A stretch of DNA of 64,000 nucleotides from Pseudoclavibacter helvolus (GCF_014191305.1 NZ_JACHWJ010000002.1:434001-498000), one strand, 5' to 3'. Positions 31,793 through 40,945 are shown, counted from the stretch's first letter. Notes: generated by a model from the letters alone, not told the origin. Translations and numbers: made by a program.

Positions 31793-33414
31793 CGCAGGGC
31801 ACGGTCGGTCACTCGGTGGCGATTGCGCTCGAGGGCCTCGGGGGCGAACTCGTGGAGGTGGAGACGCAGATCAGCCCCGGCCTACCGTTCTTCAAGCTCG
31901 TTGGCCTGCCGGACACGTCGCTCGGGGAGGCGCGCGAGCGGGTGCGGGCTGCCCTGCAGAGCTCGGGATGCCCGCTGCCGGCAAGCCGAGTCATCACGAA
32001 CATGTACCCGGCCTCGCTGCGCAAGCACGGCGCCGGGTTCGACCTCGCGATCGCTGTTTCGTTCCTCGCGGCTGCCGGCATCATCGCGGCCGAGTCGCCG
32101 ACGAAGGCCGTCCACATCGGGGAGCTCTCGCTGACGGGGCAGGTGCGGGCGGTCGTCGGCGTGCTGCCCGCCGTCGCGGCGGCTCGAGCCGCGGGCTTCG
32201 ACACCGTAGTTGTGCCAGCGGACTCGAAGGCCGAGGCAGAGCTCGTTGAAGACATTCGTGTTGTCGCCGTCGCGTCACTCCGCGCGGTCGCGCTGCACTA
32301 TGGCGCGGACGCCGATGACCTCACAGAGGAGCTGGGGTACCCCTCGGGTTCACCCTCCCGGGGCATCACGACAGGGGAGCGCGGCGGAGCCGGCGCAACC
32401 GCAGGAGCGTATGAGCTTGGCTCGGCGCTCGACCTGTCTGACGTCGTTGGCAACGAAGCGGCGGTGCGTACGCTCGTCATCGCCGCCGCCGGCGGCCACC
32501 ACCTGCTCATGCTCGGCCCGCCAGGCGCGGGCAAGACGATGCTCGCGGAGCGCCTGCCAGGCATCCTCCCCGACCTCGAGCCCGACGCGGCCGTGACGTT
32601 GGCCGCGGTCCGATCGCTCCGCGGCATCCCGTTGTCCTCCCGCCTCGACCGCCGGCCGCCCTTCGAGGCGCCGCACCACACGGCGTCGGCGGTGGCGCTG
32701 CTCGGCGGCGGCAGCGGCATGATCCGACCGGGTGCCGTCTCGCTCGCGACGGGCGGGGTCTTGTTCCTCGACGAGGCCCCGGAGTTCGCGCGGCACACAC
32801 TCGACTCGATGCGACAACCGCTCGAAAACGGCGTCATCGAGATCCACCGTGCCCAGGGGAAGGCTGCCTACCCGGCGGAGATGCAGCTCGTGCTGGCCGC
32901 GAACCCGTGCCCGTGCGGCAACCACGGCGACCCGGACGGGCAGTGCCGGTGCGATGCCTCCGCGCCACGACGCTACCTCGCCCGACTCTCCGGTCCACTG
33001 CTGGACCGAATCGACCTGCAGCTGCGCGTGGAGCGCGTCTCGGCCGCCCGCGCTCGGCTCGTCGATCACGAGGCGCAGCTCGAAGGAACCGCGGCGGTTC
33101 ACGCGGCAACCAGCACGGCTGCCGCCCGCGAGCTGGTCCAACAGGCGCGCTCTCGGGCCAGGCATCGGCTGGCATCGACTCCGTGGAGCATCAACGCTCG
33201 CGTCGTCTCGCGCTGGCTTCGCGCCCCGGACAACCGTCCCAGGAGGGAGGCCTACGCGCCCCTTGCCCTCGCACTCGAGCGAGGGCAGGTCACGATGCGC
33301 GGGCACGACCGGGTGCTGCGCGTCGCTTGGACCATCGCCGACCTCGCCGGGGCGCCTCGCCCCGAACTCGAGCACATCCACGAGGCCCTCTCGTACCGGA
33401 TCAGGTTGGGGTAG
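31789..33414 (+). CDS. comM: ComM/YifB-type Mg-chelatase-like AAA+ ATPase
   Basis: The 541-residue protein has an N-terminal Lon-protease-like domain ('GLPFFKLVGLPDTSLGEARE'), Walker A 'LMLGPPGAGKTMLAERLPG', Walker B 'GGVLFLDEAPEFAR', a zinc-binding motif 'NPCPCGNHGDPDGQCRC' and the C-terminal Mg_chelatase_C helices. ComM is a hexameric branch-migration helicase that promotes integration of transforming DNA. GTG start overlapping yraN. Confidence 0.94.
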   Translation: MTQGTVGHSVAIALEGLGGELVEVETQISPGLPFFKLVGLPDTSLGEARERVRAALQSSGCPLPASRVITNMYPASLRKHGAGFDLAIAVSFLAAAGIIAAESPTKAVHIGELSLTGQVRAVVGVLPAVAAARAAGFDTVVVPADSKAEAELVEDIRVVAVASLRAVALHYGADADDLTEELGYPSGSPSRGITTGERGGAGATAGAYELGSALDLSDVVGNEAAVRTLVIAAAGGHHLLMLGPPGAGKTMLAERLPGILPDLEPDAAVTLAAVRSLRGIPLSSRLDRRPPFEAPHHTASAVALLGGGSGMIRPGAVSLATGGVLFLDEAPEFARHTLDSMRQPLENGVIEIHRAQGKAAYPAEMQLVLAANPCPCGNHGDPDGQCRCDASAPRRYLARLSGPLLDRIDLQLRVERVSAARARLVDHEAQLEGTAAVHAATSTAAARELVQQARSRARHRLASTPWSINARVVSRWLRAPDNRPRREAYAPLALALERGQVTMRGHDRVLRVAWTIADLAGAPRPELEHIHEALSYRIRLG

Positions 33415-33420
33415 GCGGCG

Positions 33421-34752
33421 ATGACAGCACAGTTCGGCCAAGGTGACGGGTACGCCGGGCCACGAAGAAGCGCAGCCCAGGAGCCCGGGCGGGAGCCGGG
33501 CCTCGATGATCTGCGCGCGGCCCTCGCGGGAGTGAGTGGCCCGAGCACCGAGGCGATGACCGACGACGAGGTACGCGCCCGTATCGCTCAGCTCGCTTGG
33601 TCGTGCACCGTCGAACCCGGCGACGCGACGGCTGGGCTCCTGCTCGGTGCACTTGGGCCCGTCGCGGCCCTGGAAGCCGTCACCTCAGGCTCACTCTTGC
33701 GTCGGGCTCGGCAGCGCGGGGCTGGAGCCGGCATCCCGCTCGCTGACCTCGCGTCGGCACTCGAGAGATGGCACGACCGTCTCGACATCGCCCGCACCGC
33801 AGCCATCCTGCGCAGCTCGGCGAGACTCGGAGTTCGGGTCGTGCTGCCGGGGGACACCGAATGGCCCAGGCAACTCGAGGACCTCGGACCGCATGCGCCG
33901 TGCGCGCTGTGGGTGCGCGGGTCCGTGGAGACGCTTCTGGAGTTGGCTCCGTCGGTTGCGCTTGTCGGCGCTCGTGCCTCCACAACGTACGGTGAAGAAG
34001 TCACGGTGCGGCTCGCGAGTGGGCTGGCCAATCGGGGCTTTGCCATCGTCTCAGGCGGGGCCTACGGAATCGACGCTGTCGCGCACCGCGTTGCGCTCGC
34101 CGAAGGAGCCCCGACCGTCGCCGTGCTTGCAGGTGGGCCCGACCGTCTCTATCCGCAGGGCAATCGATCCCTCCTCGAGCGCATCATCGCGGAAGGCGCG
34201 CTCGTCTCGGAGCTGCCGGTCGGACAGGCGCCCACTCGTTGGCGTTTTCTCCAGCGCAACAGGATCATCAGCGCCCTCGCCTCGGCCACGGTGGTCGTGG
34301 AGGCTGGCCGCCGCTCGGGGGCGGCGAACACGGCTGCCCACACGTTGACCCTCGGGCGGCCACTCGGCGCGGTGCCCGGCCCGGTGACCAGTGCAGCGTC
34401 TGTGGGATGCCATCGGCTGCTGCGGGAGTCGGACGCGACGCTCATCACCTCGGTTGACGACATCGTTGCGATGCTCGGCCAGGGTCAGGGCAGCGAGCTT
34501 GCGCTTCCCGACGGGGAAGCCTGGCCGGGGCACAGGGGCTCGCTCCAAGGCGCGGGGGATCGGCTCAGTTCGAACGCGGTGCGGGCGAGGGATGCGCTCC
34601 GCGTCGGCAGGCCGCAGCGCCTCGACGCGATCTCCTCTGCGGCGGGCCTCACGACTGCCGAGACTGCCGCGGGCCTCTCCGAGCTGGAACTGAATCGCCT
34701 CGCTCGCGAGACGCCGAGCGGTTGGGTCAAGGTGTCGGAAGTCAAGCGTTGA
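33421..34752 (+). CDS. dprA: DNA processing protein DprA
   Basis: The 443-residue protein has a Rossmann-like DprA core with 'VALVGARASTTYGEEVTVRLA', 'GFAIVSGGAYGIDAVAHRVAL', 'VAVLAGGPDRLYPQGNRSL' and 'QRNRIISALASATVVVEAG'. A C-terminal winged-helix-like segment ends the protein. DprA loads RecA on incoming single-stranded DNA. It follows comM by 6 nt. About 110 extra N-terminal residues precede the core. No comE genes are present in the window. Confidence 0.94.
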   Translation: MTAQFGQGDGYAGPRRSAAQEPGREPGLDDLRAALAGVSGPSTEAMTDDEVRARIAQLAWSCTVEPGDATAGLLLGALGPVAALEAVTSGSLLRRARQRGAGAGIPLADLASALERWHDRLDIARTAAILRSSARLGVRVVLPGDTEWPRQLEDLGPHAPCALWVRGSVETLLELAPSVALVGARASTTYGEEVTVRLASGLANRGFAIVSGGAYGIDAVAHRVALAEGAPTVAVLAGGPDRLYPQGNRSLLERIIAEGALVSELPVGQAPTRWRFLQRNRIISALASATVVVEAGRRSGAANTAAHTLTLGRPLGAVPGPVTSAASVGCHRLLRESDATLITSVDDIVAMLGQGQGSELALPDGEAWPGHRGSLQGAGDRLSSNAVRARDALRVGRPQRLDAISSAAGLTTAETAAGLSELELNRLARETPSGWVKVSEVKR

Positions 34753-34813
34753 CAAACGGATGCCACGCCCAGCACGGACACGCGCGTAGTCAGCGGCGTG
34801 CAGGTGGTCTCGG

Positions 34814-35287
34814 CTACCTCGCTGAGGGATCCAGGTGCTCTCGGTAGCTCGCGACGACGCCTTCCAGGTACCGCACGATGACCTCGCGCTCTGCCTCGTC
34901 GAAGTCCTGGGCCACCGAGTCGATATCCATGATCATGGGTGCGAGGAGACCCCGAGCCTTTGCGGTCGAGTCCTCGTCGGGAACTACCAGTACGCCGCGA
35001 CGATCGTTCGGGTTCGGCTCACGTCGCACGTGACCGGCCTTCACGAGGCGATCAACCACCACGGTCACCGCGGCGGTCGTGATCCCGAGCCGTCGCGCGA
35101 TGTCGGAGGGCGTGAGGTGGCCCGACGAGATCAGGTGCTGCATCGCGACGAGGTCCGTGTGGTTCACCTCGAGTTCCTTCGCGACCACAACCTCGTACTC
35201 GTCGGAAATCGTGAGGATCTCGCGCAGCAGTGCGGTCGACTCATGGACGCGCGGAAACGCGCGACCCCGCTCATCCCCGGATTGCAT
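34814..35287 (-). CDS. MarR-family transcriptional regulator
   Basis: A 157-residue winged-helix protein: recognition region 'LTPSDIARRLGITTAAVTVV' and wing 'AGHVRREPNPNDRRGVLVV', which has the conserved Asp-Arg-Arg of MarR. The start chosen is ATG 35287 (MQSGDERG), 7 nt after a minus-strand TAGGAT, probably leaderless. It is divergent from the MMPL transporter, which it probably represses through the AT-rich palindromic region between them. Confidence 0.88.
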   Translation of the reverse strand: MQSGDERGRAFPRVHESTALLREILTISDEYEVVVAKELEVNHTDLVAMQHLISSGHLTPSDIARRLGITTAAVTVVVDRLVKAGHVRREPNPNDRRGVLVVPDEDSTAKARGLLAPMIMDIDSVAQDFDEAEREVIVRYLEGVVASYREHLDPSAR

Positions 35288-35297
35288 GACACCCATC

Positions 35298-35334
35298 CTA
35301 GCGCTAGTTTAGCTAAGCAAATTGATTACTAGTG
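35298..35334. promoter_or_regulatory. AT-rich divergent operator region between marR and MMPL genes
   Basis: This 37-bp stretch is strikingly AT-rich for the window. TTAGCTAA (35309-35316) is a perfect palindrome and CTAG repeats flank the segment on both sides. The marR -10 (TAGGAT, minus strand) overlaps its left edge. This is the expected location of the MarR dimer site. Confidence 0.55.
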
Positions 35335-35352
35335 AAATTAGGCGGTTCGTTC

Positions 35353-37476
35353 ATGGGCGGGATCATTCGATTCATCACGGGCAAGGCGAGCGGCGCGATC
35401 GTCATCGCCGTCTTCGTTGCCCTCAGCGGCCTCGCGTTTTTCTGGGGCTCGGGGGAGAGCGGCGACGTCGCGCCGGCCGGAGACCTTCCCGCGTCTGCAG
35501 AGTCCGCGAAGGTCGAGGAGGCCCTCGCGGCCTTCGAGACCGAGGACCGCTCGGCGGCCCTCTTCGTATTCCACCGTGACGGTGAGACGCTCACCCCGGA
35601 CGATCTTGCCGCCGTCGCGGCGGCGAGCCCAGCGATCGCCGAAGCTGCAGGAGCCGACGCGCTCCCACCCGCGTTCCCCGCGGAAGACGGTGAGGCCATG
35701 ATCCTGACCGTGCCGCTCGACGCAACCACAGACGTCGACGCGCAGTCCACTCGCGCGGAAGCCATGCGCACCGCGGCAGCCGACGGCCTCCCCGAAGGTC
35801 TCGTTCCCGTCATGACCGGCCCAGAGGGCTTCGCCGTCGATATCGCGGCGGTCTTCGAAGGCGCAAACTTCACGCTCCTCACGGTCACGGTGCTGGTGGT
35901 CGCCTTCTTGCTCATCGTCACCTACCGGAGCCCAGTCCTCTGGCTCATCCCGCTTTCCGTGGTCGGCCTCGCCGACGGCGTCGCAGGCATCGTGGCGACG
36001 CGCATCGTCGGCGCGTTCGGACTAACGATGGATGCATCGATCAAGGGCATCCTGTCGGTGCTCGTCTTCGGCGCGGGCACCAACTACGCGCTGCTCCTCA
36101 TTGCCAGGTACCGCGACGAGCTACGTGTCTCCGCAGACCGTCGCGAGGCGATGGCAACCGCGCTCCGGGGCGCGGGACCGGCGATCATCGCGAGCGGTGG
36201 CACGGTCGCGCTGAGCCTCGCGACGCTCCTCTTCGCCTCGCTCGGAGGCAACGTGGTGCTTGGTCTCGCGTGCGCCATCGGCGTTGTCGTTGCGATGGCG
36301 TTCGCGCTTGCGCTGCTGCCCGCGACCCTGGTGCTCTTCCCTCGAGGCATCTTCTGGCCCGTCGTTCCCCGCGTCGGTGACGACCAGCACGGCAAGGGCT
36401 TCTGGTTCAAGCTCGGTACCGGAGTCTCGAAGCGCCCGGCCATCGTGGCGGGGGCCGGCATCGTCGTGCTCATCGCGCTGGCCGCCATCGCCCCGAGCAT
36501 CAAGGTGGGCCTCGCGCAGACGGAGCGATTCACGTCGACGCCAGAGGCGGTTGTCGGCCAGGAGCTGCTCAACGACCACTTCCCTGACCTGGCCGGAGCT
36601 CCAGCCATCGTCGTCGCGCAGTCGAGCGAAGCCGAGGCGGTTGCGCAGCGCGCTTCCCAGATCGAAGGCGTCGCTTCGGCGGCGGTTGGCGATTCGAACG
36701 GGACGGTGACGCGCATCGACGTGGGCCTCTCGTCGCCAGCGGAGACCGAGGAGGCGCTCGCGACGGTCGAGCGACTGCGCGCCGAGCTCTCCCAGATCGA
36801 CGGGGCGGACGCCATCGTCGGCGGCCTCGACGCCCAGGCGCTTGACGAGCAGGCAGCCCAGGACCGCGACCAGCTGCTCCTGTTCCCGCTCATCCTCGCC
36901 GTGGTCTTCGTTGTGCTCCTGCTGCTCCTGCGCTCGCTCGTCGCGCCGATCCTGCTCTTGCTCACCGTTGTCGGCTCGTTCTTCGCCTCGGTCGGAGCGA
37001 GCTGGCTGCTGTTCACGAACGTCTTCGGCTTCCCAGCCCTGGACACCTCGGTGCTGCTGTTCAGCTTCCTGTTCCTCGTCGCCCTTGGCGTCGACTACAA
37101 CATCTTCCTCGTGACGCGGGCACGCGAGGAGGCCGTGAAACACGGCACGAGGGATGGCATGATCCGCTCGTTGTCCGCGACCGGAGGGGTGATCACGAGC
37201 GCTGGAATCCTGTTGGCCGCGGTGTTCGCTGCCCTGGGAGTGCTGCCGCTCATCACGCTCACGCAGATCGGCATCATCGTGTGTGTCGGCGTGCTCCTCG
37301 ACACTCTGCTGGTGCGAACGGTCATCGTGCCAGCGCTTGCCTTCCTGACCGGCGACCGCTTCTGGTGGCCGAGCAAGGCTGTGCTCGGAGAACGGAAGCC
37401 AGCGCACGCGAAGCCTGCGCACGCAGCGCCGACGGACCTGGAGAGCTCGAAGTCCAAGCCGGCCCACGCCAAGTAG
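35353..37476 (+). CDS. MMPL/RND-family transporter
   Basis: The 707-residue protein has about 12 membrane helices in two RND halves, each with a large extracytoplasmic loop (about residues 35-175 and 385-510). TM4 carries 'FGAGTNYALLLIARYRDEL', where many MmpL proteins have Asp before Tyr; TM10 retains 'VALGVDYNIFLVTRAREE'. The C-terminal tail contains repeated KPAHA. It probably exports lipids or drugs using the proton gradient. The start at ATG 35353 has TTAGGCGG upstream; GTG 35332 lies in the operator. Divergent from marR. Confidence 0.9.
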   Translation: MGGIIRFITGKASGAIVIAVFVALSGLAFFWGSGESGDVAPAGDLPASAESAKVEEALAAFETEDRSAALFVFHRDGETLTPDDLAAVAAASPAIAEAAGADALPPAFPAEDGEAMILTVPLDATTDVDAQSTRAEAMRTAAADGLPEGLVPVMTGPEGFAVDIAAVFEGANFTLLTVTVLVVAFLLIVTYRSPVLWLIPLSVVGLADGVAGIVATRIVGAFGLTMDASIKGILSVLVFGAGTNYALLLIARYRDELRVSADRREAMATALRGAGPAIIASGGTVALSLATLLFASLGGNVVLGLACAIGVVVAMAFALALLPATLVLFPRGIFWPVVPRVGDDQHGKGFWFKLGTGVSKRPAIVAGAGIVVLIALAAIAPSIKVGLAQTERFTSTPEAVVGQELLNDHFPDLAGAPAIVVAQSSEAEAVAQRASQIEGVASAAVGDSNGTVTRIDVGLSSPAETEEALATVERLRAELSQIDGADAIVGGLDAQALDEQAAQDRDQLLLFPLILAVVFVVLLLLLRSLVAPILLLLTVVGSFFASVGASWLLFTNVFGFPALDTSVLLFSFLFLVALGVDYNIFLVTRAREEAVKHGTRDGMIRSLSATGGVITSAGILLAAVFAALGVLPLITLTQIGIIVCVGVLLDTLLVRTVIVPALAFLTGDRFWWPSKAVLGERKPAHAKPAHAAPTDLESSKSKPAHAK

Positions 37477-37518
37477 GCCCCTCGGTCGAGTCGCCGCCCG
37501 GCCTTCCGGGCGGAGACC

Positions 37519-37524
37519 TACGAT
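37519..37524 (+). promoter_or_regulatory. -10 box of the xerC-like gene
   Basis: TACGAT is followed by 7 nt and ATG 37532. It overlaps the alternative ATG at 37523, favouring the downstream start and a leaderless transcript. Confidence 0.5.
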
Positions 37525-37531
37525 GGGCACC

Positions 37532-38437
37532 ATGCAGGAGCTTTCCGTGGCCGTCGACGCGTACTTGCGTTCGCTGCGCTCCGAACGCGGGCTGTCTCCC
37601 CGCACGACCCAGGCATACGCGAGCGACCTAAGCCTCCTCCTCGATTTCTGCGAACGCGCCGGAGTTGCAGACCCGAAAGCGCTGACCCTCGAGGTGTTCC
37701 GCGACTTGCTCTGGCAGCAGACCCAGGGCGGCAAGGCTGCCTCGAGCATCGCCCGAATGGCGGCCTCGTTTCGAGGGTTCACGTCGTGGCTCGACGAGAC
37801 GGGGCGGGGCCCTGATTCGGCTCGCCGCCTCAAGAGCCCGAAGGCTGGGTCGACGCTGCCTCGAGTTGTTTCTGCCGACGGGATGCGGGGCATCCTGGAC
37901 TCGCTCGCGGACCGGGCGGCGACCGGGGATCCCGTCGAACAGCGCAACCTCGCGATCATCGAGCTGCTGTACGCGTCTGGGATCCGCGTCTCGGAGTGCT
38001 GCTCGCTTGATGTTGGTGCCGTCGATCTCGGTCGGCGGGTAGTGAGGGTCGTCGGTAAGGGCGACAAGGAACGTGTTGTGCCATTCGGTGCCCACGCGGC
38101 GAGAGCCATTGATCGCTGGCTGGAGTCTGGTCGCCCCACGCTCGAGCAACCTCGATCGGGTCGCGCGCTCTTTCTCGGCGCTCGCGGTGGACGACTGGAC
38201 GTCCGTACGGTGTACGCGTTGTCCCGCGAAGTGCTCGGGGCTGCGCCAGGCGGTGGCCCTTCTGGGCCGCACACGTTCCGACACACTGCTGCGACGCATC
38301 TGCTTGATGGGGGAGCAGACCTGCGGGCCGTGCAGGAGATCCTGGGCCACTCGGATCTCGGCACGACACAGATCTACACGCACGTCTCGGCCGAACGTCT
38401 CCGAGCCTCGTACCTGCAGGCGCATCCGCGAGCCTAG
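37532..38437 (+). CDS. xerC: Tyrosine recombinase XerC
   Basis: This 301-residue integrase has an N-terminal SAM-like core-binding domain ('LSPRTTQAYASDLSLLLDF') and the C-terminal catalytic domain with Arg in 'LLYASGIRVSECCSL', Lys in 'VVGKGDKERVVPFG', 'HTFRHTAATHLLDGGADL' (His-x-x-Arg), 'EILGHSDLGTTQIYTH' with the second His and the Tyr nucleophile. It probably resolves chromosome dimers at dif. Its position downstream of dprA near rpsB is a common actinobacterial arrangement, which separates it from phage integrases. Confidence 0.92.
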   Translation: MQELSVAVDAYLRSLRSERGLSPRTTQAYASDLSLLLDFCERAGVADPKALTLEVFRDLLWQQTQGGKAASSIARMAASFRGFTSWLDETGRGPDSARRLKSPKAGSTLPRVVSADGMRGILDSLADRAATGDPVEQRNLAIIELLYASGIRVSECCSLDVGAVDLGRRVVRVVGKGDKERVVPFGAHAARAIDRWLESGRPTLEQPRSGRALFLGARGGRLDVRTVYALSREVLGAAPGGGPSGPHTFRHTAATHLLDGGADLRAVQEILGHSDLGTTQIYTHVSAERLRASYLQAHPRA

Positions 38438-38520
38438 GGAGTAGGCGGCGAGGCGCTGGCTTCCAGGGGCGTTCTTGGCATCGAGGCCTGGGGATTGGGA
38501 GTCGAGCAGCCCACACGCGT

Positions 38521-38552
38521 CGCCGCGACGGGTGGGTCTGTCCGTCGCGGCG
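38521..38552. terminator. Hairpin between convergent xerC and the LAxTG gene
   Basis: CGCCGCGACGG and CCGTCGCGGCG form an 11-bp stem with a 10-nt loop in the 249-bp gap. No other feature was found in this gap. Confidence 0.6.
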
Positions 38553-38686
38553 CGCATGCGTGAGCGTGATTCTCCTTCTGGGTGCGGCACCTCCTCTCTT
38601 CGGGCGAGCCCGTGGTCTGTCCTTCTGGCGAGTGGGTTTCCTGCCGGCTCTGAGTCGACCCGGCACTTCGAGCGTGTCGGGGTCGG

Positions 38687-40288
38687 TCAGGCCTCCCGTC
38701 GACGACTCAGGAATCCCCAGACCAGAGCGCCGGCGCCGATGACGAGTGCTCCTACGCCGAGCAGCAGCGGCCAGCTCATGGCCGAGGCTCCGGTCTGGGC
38801 AAGCGTCTCCGGCTGGGGGCTCGTCGGCACTGCCCCCGTCGTCGCAGCCGCCGTGTGTGCTGGCGTTGCGGTGGGCGGAACCGGAAGCGGCGTTGCACTG
38901 GCGGCCGGTGTCGCTGGTGAGCTTGGTGGAACCTGCGTTGGTGGGGCCTGCGTGCTCGTGGCCGTCGGGGGTGCGGTCGTGGGTGCAGGGGGCAGTGCGG
39001 TCGCCACGGGCGGCTTGGCCGTTTGCGTAGGCGGCGGAGTGACGGGTGCAATCGGCGGTGTCACGGTCGGGCTGCTCGGAGGCGCGGTTTGCGTCGGGGT
39101 GACGCTTGGTGTTGGTGTTGGTGTTGGTGTTGGCGCGGCGGTCGGCGTCGGCGTTGGGGTGGGCGCGGCTGATGCCGTTTGGGTCGGCTTCGGGCTCGGG
39201 ATACGCGGGGGAGCGGCTGTCCGCGTCGGCGTTGGCACCGCAGTCGGAGTCGGAGTCGGCACGGCTGTTGGCCCCGCGGGCTCCGTCGGCTTCGCGGTCG
39301 GCGTCGGGGTTGTGGCCGGGACCCGCGGTACGCGGTCCTGCCCGACGGCCGAGAACTCCCCAGGGATCGTGCCTCCACTGCTCCCGAGCAGCTGCGCGTC
39401 CGGCGTGTGCAAGAGCAGGATCTTCGCAGCCCACGATTCCGACGGCGAGGTGACCTTCGCCGTGCCGCTCACCGTGACAGGGCCACGATCAAACGCACTC
39501 GACGCCACCACGATCGACGCAGGCTCGCCGACCGCGAGCGTCGCGGTGTTGCTTCCCGTCGACGCGAACGTGGCGCCATTCAGCACTACCGTGCCCGTGG
39601 CTCCGGCGAGGTTCGTCGCCAGAGAGACGGTGCCCTTCTTCTCGTCCGCACCATCGGTGGTGAACTGCAGGCTGCCCGAGTGGTTCGCGGGTGCTCGAGC
39701 CCCGACTTTTGCGGCACCCTCCCGGATGCTGGCGAGCGTGCTGCTGACCTCGGCCCTCCGGGGCTCTGGGACCCGGCCCAGGAAGTACTCGTCGCCACTT
39801 GTGCCGTGGCTCGCGTAGCTTTCTGGGGCCGCGAGCGACCAGACGAACATTGCGACTGCGCTCGTCACGGCCGGGTCAGCTGACTGCCCGTGCGTGGAGA
39901 TCGCCCAGTTCACTCGCGCGGTGCTGTCGTCGCTCATCCGGAACTGCTGCCCGTCGACGACATCCCCCTTGGTCGTTTCGTCGAGCGGTCGCGGGAGCCA
40001 GGGCTGCAGGCAGTACACGTTGCGCCCCTCGAAGCTGTAGGCGCCGATTCGTCCTTGGCCGCCATTCTGCGCGTCATCGAACCCCGGGCCGTAGCCTGCC
40101 GCGCTCGCAGTCTGTGCTCCCGAGAAGAGCAGGAACGTCGCCGCCATCGTGAGCATCAGGATTCCCGCGCCAGCTCGAGCCACGAGAGTCATGTAGCGGC
40201 GAGCAGGGCGCTCGCGCAGACGTGATCGGTCGTCGGCGGTTCGAGTTCTGTGGTGGGCTCGGGGCCTCTGACGGTTGAGAGGAGACAT
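38687..40288 (-). CDS. LAxTG-anchored surface protein with Pro/Thr stalk and thioester-domain-like head
   Basis: The 533-residue protein has a basic N-terminus and signal peptide (about residues 35-65, ending ASA). A head domain of about 270 residues follows, then a Pro/Thr-rich stalk (about 330-490), then LAQTG, a hydrophobic helix ('SWPLLLGVGALVIGAGALVW') and SRRREA. LAxTG is the class E sortase signal. The head resembles thioester domains: a Cys in 'GRNVYCLQPWLP' and 'AVAMFVWSLAAPESYASHG', but the Gln usually four residues before the Trp is Ala. AGAAAGG precedes the ATG. No sortase gene is nearby. Confidence 0.75.
   Translation of the reverse strand: MSPLNRQRPRAHHRTRTADDRSRLRERPARRYMTLVARAGAGILMLTMAATFLLFSGAQTASAAGYGPGFDDAQNGGQGRIGAYSFEGRNVYCLQPWLPRPLDETTKGDVVDGQQFRMSDDSTARVNWAISTHGQSADPAVTSAVAMFVWSLAAPESYASHGTSGDEYFLGRVPEPRRAEVSSTLASIREGAAKVGARAPANHSGSLQFTTDGADEKKGTVSLATNLAGATGTVVLNGATFASTGSNTATLAVGEPASIVVASSAFDRGPVTVSGTAKVTSPSESWAAKILLLHTPDAQLLGSSGGTIPGEFSAVGQDRVPRVPATTPTPTAKPTEPAGPTAVPTPTPTAVPTPTRTAAPPRIPSPKPTQTASAAPTPTPTPTAAPTPTPTPTPSVTPTQTAPPSSPTVTPPIAPVTPPPTQTAKPPVATALPPAPTTAPPTATSTQAPPTQVPPSSPATPAASATPLPVPPTATPAHTAAATTGAVPTSPQPETLAQTGASAMSWPLLLGVGALVIGAGALVWGFLSRRREA
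39106..39133. repeat. Hexanucleotide repeat in the stalk-coding region
   Basis: TTGGTG is repeated four times perfectly with a partial fifth, encoding Thr-Pro dipeptides on the minus strand. Stalk length could vary by slippage in 6-bp steps without changing the frame. Confidence 0.85.
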
Positions 40289-40342
40289 GTGGTGCCTTTC
40301 TGGTGTGGTCTGGGTGCTGGTGGTGCTCGGCGAGTCGGCTTG

Positions 40343-40894
40343 TCATCGGTAAAGCGGGAGAAGCACCGCCGCAGGTGGGTGAAGCGCGCCGAATCGGGGT
40401 GCAGGATCGCGGTAGGCGCCGTCCTGCCGCAGGCCGATGTGGAGCGAGCCTTCCGGTGAATGCCTGTGCCCCGTGCTTAGGACGCCGATGCGCTGCCCGG
40501 CCAGGACGGCGGCGCCTGGCTCGAGTTCGGAGACGACAGGCTCATAGCTCGTCAGCGCCCCGTCGGCATGCTGGATCGAGAGCACTGGCCTGTCGACGAC
40601 GAAGCCGGAGAACCTGACGGTTCCCGCCGCGGGGGCGAGAATGACGGCTCCGGGAGCTGCAACGATGTCGATGCCGCGGTGGCCAGCCCCATACGGCGAG
40701 GCGAGTTCGAACGCCCGCGAGACCGCTGGCGTTGACTCCACCGGCCATTGCCAACCGACCGACGAGGCCGTCGCGGCCGAGGCGTGAGGCGCGGAGAGCT
40801 GACTGAGCCCGCACAGGAGCGCGACAGCGAGCAGCATCGCGAGGGTGCGAGCTCCTCGGGCGATGGTCGATGCAAGTGGCGGCGGGTGGCGCAT
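40343..40894 (-). CDS. Secreted M23-family peptidase
   Basis: A 183-residue protein with an N-terminal signal peptide ('LAMLLAVALLCGLSQLSAPHASA', cleavage after about residue 40). A LytM/M23 fold follows: 'PYGAGHRGIDIVAAPGA' gives the His-x3-Asp zinc ligands and 'PEGSLHIGLRQDG' supplies the later His, where family members usually have HxH (here HIG). The incomplete second motif may reduce activity. It probably acts on peptidoglycan cross-bridges. Transcribed divergently from rpsB, a frequent actinobacterial pairing. Confidence 0.82.
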   Translation of the reverse strand: MRHPPPLASTIARGARTLAMLLAVALLCGLSQLSAPHASAATASSVGWQWPVESTPAVSRAFELASPYGAGHRGIDIVAAPGAVILAPAAGTVRFSGFVVDRPVLSIQHADGALTSYEPVVSELEPGAAVLAGQRIGVLSTGHRHSPEGSLHIGLRQDGAYRDPAPRFGALHPPAAVLLPLYR

Positions 40895-40945
40895 GCAGTC
40901 ATCGTGCTTCGGCGCGAGGTGGTTTTCCGAGTGAGATGAGCTGGC

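Noticed and set aside
36121-38364. 747-residue minus-strand open frame opposite the MMPL and xerC genes
   Set aside because: It spans two unrelated real genes and a promoter and contains only Arg/Ser-rich shadow sequence.
37532-38437. XerC-like recombinase as a mark of an integrated mobile element
   Set aside because: It lies in a housekeeping neighbourhood (dprA, rpsB), no attachment-site repeats or phage genes are nearby, and the sequence is of the chromosomal XerC type.
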